Of a stretch of 64,000 bases of DNA, positions 58,376 to 64,000 are shown in pieces; positions within the stretch are counted from its first letter, which is position 1, and each line of letters begins with the position of its first letter. The notes beneath the pieces are model-generated. The model did no database searches. It was given only the letters and a program-made list of their open reading frames with translations, and was not told the origin of the DNA. The stretch comes from Galerina marginata. Lineage: Eukaryota > Basidiomycota > Agaricomycetes > Agaricales > Galerinaceae. The stretch covers positions 1,364,001 through 1,428,000 of the forward strand of contig JAECYW010000003.1 of NCBI GenBank assembly GCA_023014335.1, given 5' to 3'. A program made the translations under genes and the position numbers.

Positions 58376-61001
58376 CTCTAGCTGCGAACGCCGTCAAAAT
58401 CAAAGAGCACAGGGCCTCCTGCTTTAAAGAACTTTGATAGGATAACGCGGTGAGGTCGGATCCATCCTGGACGTACTTGACAGATGGCAAGTTCCACCGC
58501 CACGACCTCATGTTTCTCCTACCCGTGCACAGATATGTTTTTTCCTCCACCAGACCACCAAGATCTAGACAAGCTAACAGAAGAACTTGAAATAAGATAA
58601 GATTCATCATCACTATCCTCGATGGGAACCTGTAAACTAGGCTGAAGAACTTGTTGCTGGCCGACTCTTTACAAAAGGGGATTTGCAGGGTGCTGGTACT
58701 TGTATCATATGTACCTATGTCGAATTCCGACGATTGACATCGCTTCTAATTGACAAACAATTTTAAGAAAAGAACCTCAGAGGACAGAAAGGAGAAAGCG
58801 GCCGAACACACCAATGACAGAAGCTGTGCGCAGAAAGCATCAATATGAACTTTCTGAATGCCGAATCGCTGACGTAGTACATACATGATAGGTCAATGAT
58901 AGGGCACAATAAAGATTGGATGGAAAGCATCGTGGGAGGCCGGACTTTGAAACTGAAATCGTGCGCGTGACTCAACTGTCAAGCTCGTGCTCAGCGCTCA
59001 GTTTTTGCTCTGTTCTTTTCTTTTCAAGTTCCAAGGCTCCAAGCAAATTGGCAAAGGTGTGCAAATGGTTCGTCCTCATCGGAAGTTGGAGTCATCATGT
59101 TCTTTCTTTCTTTCATTCCTTACAAAGGGCTAGAAGCATGAAACCAATTTGAACCGACATATTACTGGCTGCCTGGCAATCCTCAAGACACTAGACTCCT
59201 CTGAGTCCTTACGGTTGAAGAACCTTAATCACGATTGCCTCCGACTTCAATACCCTGGTCTTCCCCACTTATTTCAATCCTGTGTATGACTGAGAATATC
59301 TTTGACGATATCCAGTTCTAGGACCTAATTCTGGAGTAATCGTAAGCATTGCACTCTCTGTAGACTGTCAGCGTAAGTTGGCAGCGTCTTTAGTCTCCAA
59401 ATTTTAATTGTATCACTATCAGTGAGTGTCAAGCCTGACCTTAAGATTGGATTTAGGACAGCTTGAGACTTGTACTTTCGGTGCGCTATCTAGCAGAGGT
59501 ATTGAAATCTAGCGTAGTTAATACTGACGCGAACTTTAACTCAGATGCGTCCCCCAAAGTGAAGGCCAAGTCCGATTTGAACCAGAAGCTCATTCGAGGC
59601 GAGTAATTGGTATTGAGTGATTTCCGAGATCACACAATTTTAATGTACCACTTACAGTTAGTGAAATGCATGGCTGGGCTTGTTTTCGCTCACGACTCAT
59701 TCAATACAGTAGACCCATCCAAGCAGCATCGAAGTCAGATTCTATTATACTAATAGCTCCATCACGAATTCGGGAACATCGAAGGTCATGACGAGGCTAT
59801 GCCTTGTACTTATGCGGAAAGAATGTCCGTATGTCATTTTATCACTGCAAAGACAGATGCTTATACAGCGATACTGCCATCCGGCCCTCCTGCTCCCTCG
59901 GTAGCCGCATTCCGCTCCACCGCGACAGTACTGCTTGTAATCTACATTTGAACCCACCGATGTCGGCCTGCCTCACTTTCATCAATTTATATGTTTGACA
60001 CTAGAAGGAGCGCCCACCACGCCGTTTAATTGGATTCCTCCAAGTCGCACCGTTCTGGGACTGGCCTACTTTTTACTTCTGAATTATTATCCTTGCCTTC
60101 TCATTCTTCCATCCGATCATGAACCGATTACCTGCTGTGGTGCAGTCGGGTCCGAATCTTGGAGGGGGGCAAAAACTTGTCGAAGTGGAGGTGGGAATGA
60201 TTTTTTCAGCGAGTCCCATGTCATAATTGTCTGATTGACTTGCAGAGACTCATGGTTAATCCGGAAATCCATCAAGTCACCAACAAGCCCGTCCGCTGCG
60301 ACAGCCTGCGGCAAGGCAGTGTCATTTACACAAAGACGGAGCAGCGGTAAGATTACTGGTCAGATAACTTCGTTGTACTGATCGATCGGTAAGATATTGG
60401 AAGACTTACAAGATGGACTAAGGAGATGCCCAGGATTGCAACGGTCCTCTATTCTTGCTTACTTGGGGCATGATACTGTGATCGATAACCCTGCGACCTT
60501 GGAACGCTAAAGCTTAAGGCAGTACTGGCAGGGATAGAACTTGATGTCACTGGACCGTCGAACTCTGGACCATTGACTTCAGCTGAACTATCCGATATTG
60601 ATCTGAATCCACGACTTTCACCTTTGATATTGTCACGCGCCTGCTCTTGGCCCTCATATTCTATTATTGGGATGTCAGAAACACAGACCCGTTATGCGTC
60701 CACCGTTTGGTCAACGCCAATTAAAGGGATAGTCAGAATCTTCAGATGACGCAATAGCCCTTAGGATTTCTAGAGGGACAGCACTTGGTACTGTTAATCT
60801 GGATATCTTTTGTCCTCTCACTGGATGTTCGACAGAAAACTGGCACGCGACTAGCGGGGCTCCTGATCCTTATTTCTAGCCAACGTGTCTCGGCGTTCTC
60901 TGCGAAATGGCCCGACAACTGCCAGCGTGCCTGGTTATTTTTACGCCTCCTTCGTGAGGTTCTAAGATTCAATAGGCTTTGGTGTCTTGACTCTTTCAGC
61001 G
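58376..61001. other. Large intergenic region
   Basis: About 2.6 kb between divergent genes. I see no gene I can support: open frames are short and not protein-like. The piece 60785-60960 contains a hydrophobic open frame without ATG that ends at a possible donor (GTGAGG at 60954) and could be the missing first exon, with signal peptide, of the Atg27-like gene. Confidence 0.4.
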
Positions 61002-62220
61002 ATGAAGCTCCAGACGTCCTTGTTGAACGTATCACCAGCGTCCAATACCGTTCCTTCGACCGTTCCGAACTCTTTTTGCTCGTACAACATTTCTTTTGCA
61101 CCCTTCGACACTGCCTTTCAATATGATCTCTGTCCAATCCTTTCAAGTGAGCATGGATCGAAGAAAATCCAAGTGACCAAGGATGGAGAAGCCCCGCCAA
61201 CACATACGAAATACATATATAACATTGCTATGATGGGAACGGGCGGCTTGGATTGGGATGACACACTCCCTTCAACTCTGCAGGTGTGCCGGACTGCTCC
61301 TCATGAGATACGACTGCTTAGTGTTTTCTTTCTTTGGGCCTGACAGTGTCCAGTAGGAACGTGGATATGCTTAACGGGTGCGTCGTTCCCTAGCCTAGAA
61401 AAATCATTTCGTGGCTAAAGTCAAAGTTCTTAGTAATCGACACCAGAGCTGACCACCTGTCTGGGCCGTCGCGAATCCTCGAAGTCGTACCTATAGTCTC
61501 CTTCGAGAAGAGCAACCCCACGGCAATTTTTGTCGACGACAATCAACTTCAAATTGCCTTTGAAGGCAGAAGATACATGGGCAAGAAACAAAAGGCTTTG
61601 TTTAGATTTTCCTGTATTGGTGATTCTAACGTACGCCTAGTTGTCTCTCTGAGCGTGCTTGAATGTCCACGCTGACGTTCTATATCCAAACACCTTTCTT
61701 CCAGTCGACTCCGCAATTTCTTTGGAGTTTCAATGGGATCCATGCATTTTCATGGTCGTCGAGATATGCATGTCCAACCAAGACGAGCATGTCAACTACT
61801 TCTACCCGCACTCCTTACTATCACCCCAACCCCCCACACAGTCCTATGCCGGATTCAGGTGGACCTGAACAGCGCCATACCGACGGCGAAATTGGCGGGT
61901 CAACTATTACCCCAACCGCCCTTGTGATCATGTACGTTTTTGGTAGCCTAAGGGGGATGTTCGCTAAATAAGATTTCAGGTTAATAATTTTCGTTTTCTT
62001 TGGATTTATTTCGCGGAGAGGCATAGGGTTTTTCGTTTCATCTCGTCTCTGGATACGTCAGCTTTGGAATTGGGATCAACATGACGTTGACTATGTCCTG
62101 CTCAGCTTTCAGGGTGATATACACCTGGTTTCTATCAATAGGTCCTTATCGGAAGTCACCGTCAGCCAGGAATCGCTTCTGAATAGGCCGGGTCAAGCTG
62201 TACCGTCGTACGGCCTTTGA
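61002..62220 (+). CDS. Atg27-like (mannose-6-phosphate-receptor-like) protein
   Basis: Five exons, 61002-61283, 61347-61377, 61434-61630, 61705-61931 and 61980-62220, give 325 residues. The gene is easily missed because most exons lack a start codon. It shows the lectin-like luminal domain of Atg27 / M6P-receptor-homology proteins: YDLCPIL, then CPVGTWICLT, RILEVVPI, a KALFRFSC strand and FSWSSRYACP, with cysteines in the usual places. One membrane helix follows (LVIMLIIFVFFGFIS), then an 80-residue cytosolic tail. Yeast Atg27 travels among Golgi, endosome and vacuole and helps supply Atg9 membranes. The 5' end is doubtful: the ATG at 61002 gives no clear signal peptide, and an upstream exon may exist. 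Family call by motif, moderate certainty. Confidence 0.6.
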
Positions 62221-62222
62221 TC

Positions 62223-62477
62223 ATGGATCTCGACTTGTGCGAACACGGAGGAACGATCCGGAGACGCTTGAGGAAAGCGACAACACTCTTCTCTAAACTA
62301 ACGTTATTGGTGTATATTATTACGATGGCCTCTCAAGACATTGCCGTCCCATTTCTTGCACTGGCAGATCAGCATCCGGAGGTGCCTCGGTTATTTGCCA
62401 CCTCAATGCAGCTAATTACGGCCTTGTCCACCTTTTCCCGGGCCATTTTCGTGTTTTTAACCATTCCATATATGTAA
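62223..62477 (+). CDS. Doubtful small hydrophobic ORF
   Basis: Open frame of 84 codons starting MDLDLCEHGG three bases after the stop of the Atg27-like gene, with two hydrophobic stretches (LTLLVYIITM and IFVFLTIPYM). It could be a dicistronic-like short gene, a missed 3' exon, or chance. No family is recognised. Confidence 0.2.
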   Translation: MDLDLCEHGGTIRRRLRKATTLFSKLTLLVYIITMASQDIAVPFLALADQHPEVPRLFATSMQLITALSTFSRAIFVFLTIPYM

Positions 62478-62648
62478 TGGATGTGAGCCAGATACGTCTT
62501 CATGGATCTTATCTCACAGGGTTCCCCCTTCGTTTCTATTTATTTTTCCGACAAGTGGAATTGTCCAGTGACTCACTAGATAAATCAAGGTAAGCACACC
62601 CTGAATTTCTTCGACAACTTGCATCCAAATTATCTCTGCATATCAATT

Positions 62649-63339
62649 TTAGAGACCGAAACTTGTTGCGCTATCGAGGGCAGTAAGGGCATCTGCAGGC
62701 AAGTAATGGTATTCATCAACCAAAGCCCGAACCAGCTTCCTGATCCAATCCTGGCACCGCTCGAAGTCTGCGTGGGGAGAGTTCCAAATGGGATCATCTG
62801 GTGGTGGTAAAGTAGCATCGGGTTTTTGAATTGGAAGCCCAAGATTGTAGGCAACCTCCTCGATCTTGTCCACAGGATGAGATCGAATGTCGGCAGCACA
62901 TTCCGCATCCGGGGTGTAGTCGTCCACGACCAAGTCCGAGGTTACATATCCCAGGCGTATACAATGTTCGTTTTCGGATCGTTTGGTTCGAATGCTGAAG
63001 TTGGTCTTGACTTGAAAGCCGAATCCGATCCACGAGTTTCCGGTAACCTGAATGACCTTGCCCAAGCCCAGGTCTGTTGTTGACGGAATGTAGATGTACC
63101 AATGAGCCCTTTTATTTTCGTAGCAGGTGTACCCCAGACATATTTCGCGCAGTGTGGTTGGTTGAGGAGCAGTGGCACTTGGAATAGCAGCAGTCTTAGG
63201 AGTAGATGCTGTAGCAGCTTCTTCATGAATCCGTCAATTGTTTAGAACGCAAAAATTCTTATTCACATTTCATACCTCGAGCCAACCGTGCTCTTCTGGA
63301 CCATATTGGTGCCGGTGACGATGCTTGTGGCAAGGACAT
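62649..63339 (-). CDS. Small basidiomycete protein, DUF6914-like
   Basis: Two exons on the minus strand, 63276-63339 and 62649-63220, give 211 residues. The first exon encodes MSLPQASSPAPIWSRRARLA, and the 55-base intron joins in phase into a Thr/Ala/Pro linker. The core has ENKRAHWYIYIP, then GKVIQVTG, a GFGFQVKTN strand, a PVDKIEEVA helix, PPPDDPIWN and a terminal CQDWIRKLVRALVDE helix. This order (HW strand, GK.I.VTG, then a C-terminal W-containing helix) is common to a large group of short, unstudied fungal proteins, which I associate with DUF6914. The number is uncertain. No enzymatic residues can be pointed to. It diverges from the gene at 63652. Confidence 0.55.
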
Positions 63340-63651
63340 TGAAGGAAGAGGGAAGAAACAAAACTTGTCCGGATTCCGAGCCGGATTCCCGGTTGAGACC
63401 GAAATTTGCAAAAAACCTTGTCCATCTCTTACTGCATTTTTACTCAGGAGATCGGCTTGCTTGAGTCTTTTTCCAACCTGCCGCCAACTTTGCCTTCGCC
63501 AGCGCCTCCCCACAAAAGAGTGAGCGTCGACGGTCGCTTGGTTAAGCGCCTTCTATGACGTTGTCCCCAAAGTACTACTACTGCTGTCAAGTCTGATCTT
63601 CTGCTTCGCTCAGTCGACTCGATTATTGAATATTGACCGACCAACAAAACA

Positions 63652-64000
63652 ATGACAGTGCTTTCCCGGGGCATACTTCCATCGGGTGACAGTGTTTTCT
63701 TTTCCAACTGGTGTGGACCAGAAGAACTCCCCAGTCCTGACCAGGTCCGGCAACATTCTGACGTTCTGTCTTCCAATCGCAACACCGTCGTTCGTTTCAA
63801 CCATTTGAGGCTTATCGTCAAATATGGTCCTTGTGTCAGGGAGGCAGAAGGGCAGGCGCTTTGGGTCATAAAGCAATTTACTGATGTCGCAGCTCCGACG
63901 CTGTATGGTTGGTTTCAAGACGGAGACGAGTTGTTTCTTTATATGAGTCTCGAGGAAGGGGTAACGCTCGCTACTAGATGGCCAAAGCTCTCGAAGGAAG
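63652..64000 (+). CDS. APH/choline-kinase-like phosphotransferase, cut by window end
   Basis: Open frame from the ATG at 63652 (MTVLSRGILP) to the window edge, 116 codons without stop; the gene continues to the right. It has the N-lobe pattern of the aminoglycoside-phosphotransferase (APH) fold: RFNHLRLIVKYG with the nucleotide-binding lysine in VKYG, EAEGQALWVIKQF as the helix carrying the partner glutamate, APTLYGWFQDGDELFLYMSLEEG as the hinge, and TLATRW. Many basidiomycetes carry large families of such kinases with unknown substrates, so antibiotic resistance should not be assumed. The catalytic HGD and DxD motifs lie beyond the window. Confidence 0.75.
   Translation, partial: MTVLSRGILPSGDSVFFSNWCGPEELPSPDQVRQHSDVLSSNRNTVVRFNHLRLIVKYGPCVREAEGQALWVIKQFTDVAAPTLYGWFQDGDELFLYMSLEEGVTLATRWPKLSKE

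Noticed and set aside
61663..61971. Stand-alone 102-codon frame starting MSTLTFYIQT
   Set aside because: It is the unspliced exon 4 of the Atg27-like gene plus intron sequence. The LWSFNGIHAFSW segment belongs to that gene.
1..64000. Possibility of tRNA or rRNA genes, CRISPR arrays, insertion sequences or intact retroelements
   Set aside because: No clover-leaf or rRNA sequence was noticed, there is no regularly spaced repeat array, and no reverse transcriptase, integrase or transposase motif is present. A tRNA could still be missed without a scan.
63652..64000. Calling the right-edge kinase an antibiotic-resistance gene
   Set aside because: The APH fold is very common in fungi with unrelated substrates, and the catalytic half is outside the window.

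Overview
The window reads as nuclear DNA of an agaric-type basidiomycete fungus (Agaricomycetes). The genes are cut by many introns of about 47-66 bases with GT..AG ends. Protein families largely confined to these fungi are present: DUF7330 and DUF7137 proteins, multi-spanning membrane proteins of unknown function, tyrosine-kinase-like kinases behind a Spa2/GIT-like N-terminus, and 7TM proteins. No ribosomal RNA, tRNA, virus, CRISPR or intact transposon was recognised. All gene models were made by hand by following reading frames across splice sites. Exon coordinates are therefore predictions, but most models close with consistent phases.

Layout. 1-3.9 kb is gene-poor and rich in short tandem repeats. 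3.9-4.7 kb holds a DUF7137 membrane protein (+). 7.7-8.5 kb holds an acidic AT-hook protein (-). 8.7-11.0 kb holds a 626-residue membrane protein (-). 12-13.1 kb holds an unrecognised protein (-). At 14.1-16.6 kb (-) and 17.1-19.5 kb (+) a DUF7330 protein and a phocein/MOB4-type protein with a very long acidic tail diverge from one shared promoter region.

20.8-37.3 kb is the most unusual block. Two very similar flavin oxidases lie in inverted orientation at its ends (20762-22339 + and 35714-37252 -). Between them are a Baeyer-Villiger-type monooxygenase (-), three paralogous 7TM proteins (+) with almost identical exon lengths, the remains of a fourth, and a major-facilitator transporter (+). 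Oxidases, transporter and possible receptors side by side suggest an accessory or metabolic locus that grew by duplication. That functional link is inference.

38-39.3 kb holds a membrane protein with a helical N-terminus (-). 39.7-43.9 kb holds a 1223-residue protein (-) carrying five copies of a strictly spaced Cys motif, C-x4-C-x12-C-x2-[C/H], which I do not recognise as a named domain. 44.9-46.8 kb holds a secreted GH5 endoglucanase (+) with a 7-base microexon. 47.1-48.0 kb holds a gasdermin-like (RCD-1/HET-Q1 type) protein (-), a family linked to fungal cell death. 49.9-53.6 kb holds the NF-X1-type protein Fap1 (+). 54.3-54.6 kb holds a 63-residue secreted peptide precursor (-). 56.0-58.4 kb holds a TKL-type kinase (-). 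61.0-62.2 kb holds an Atg27-like membrane protein (+). 62.6-63.3 kb holds a small basidiomycete protein (-). The right edge cuts an aminoglycoside-phosphotransferase-like gene (+).

The housekeeping genes (phocein, Fap1, Atg27-like) are spread between lineage-specific ones. The best candidates for undescribed biology are the five-copy Cys-motif protein, the 7TM cluster between inverted oxidases, and the gasdermin-like gene.
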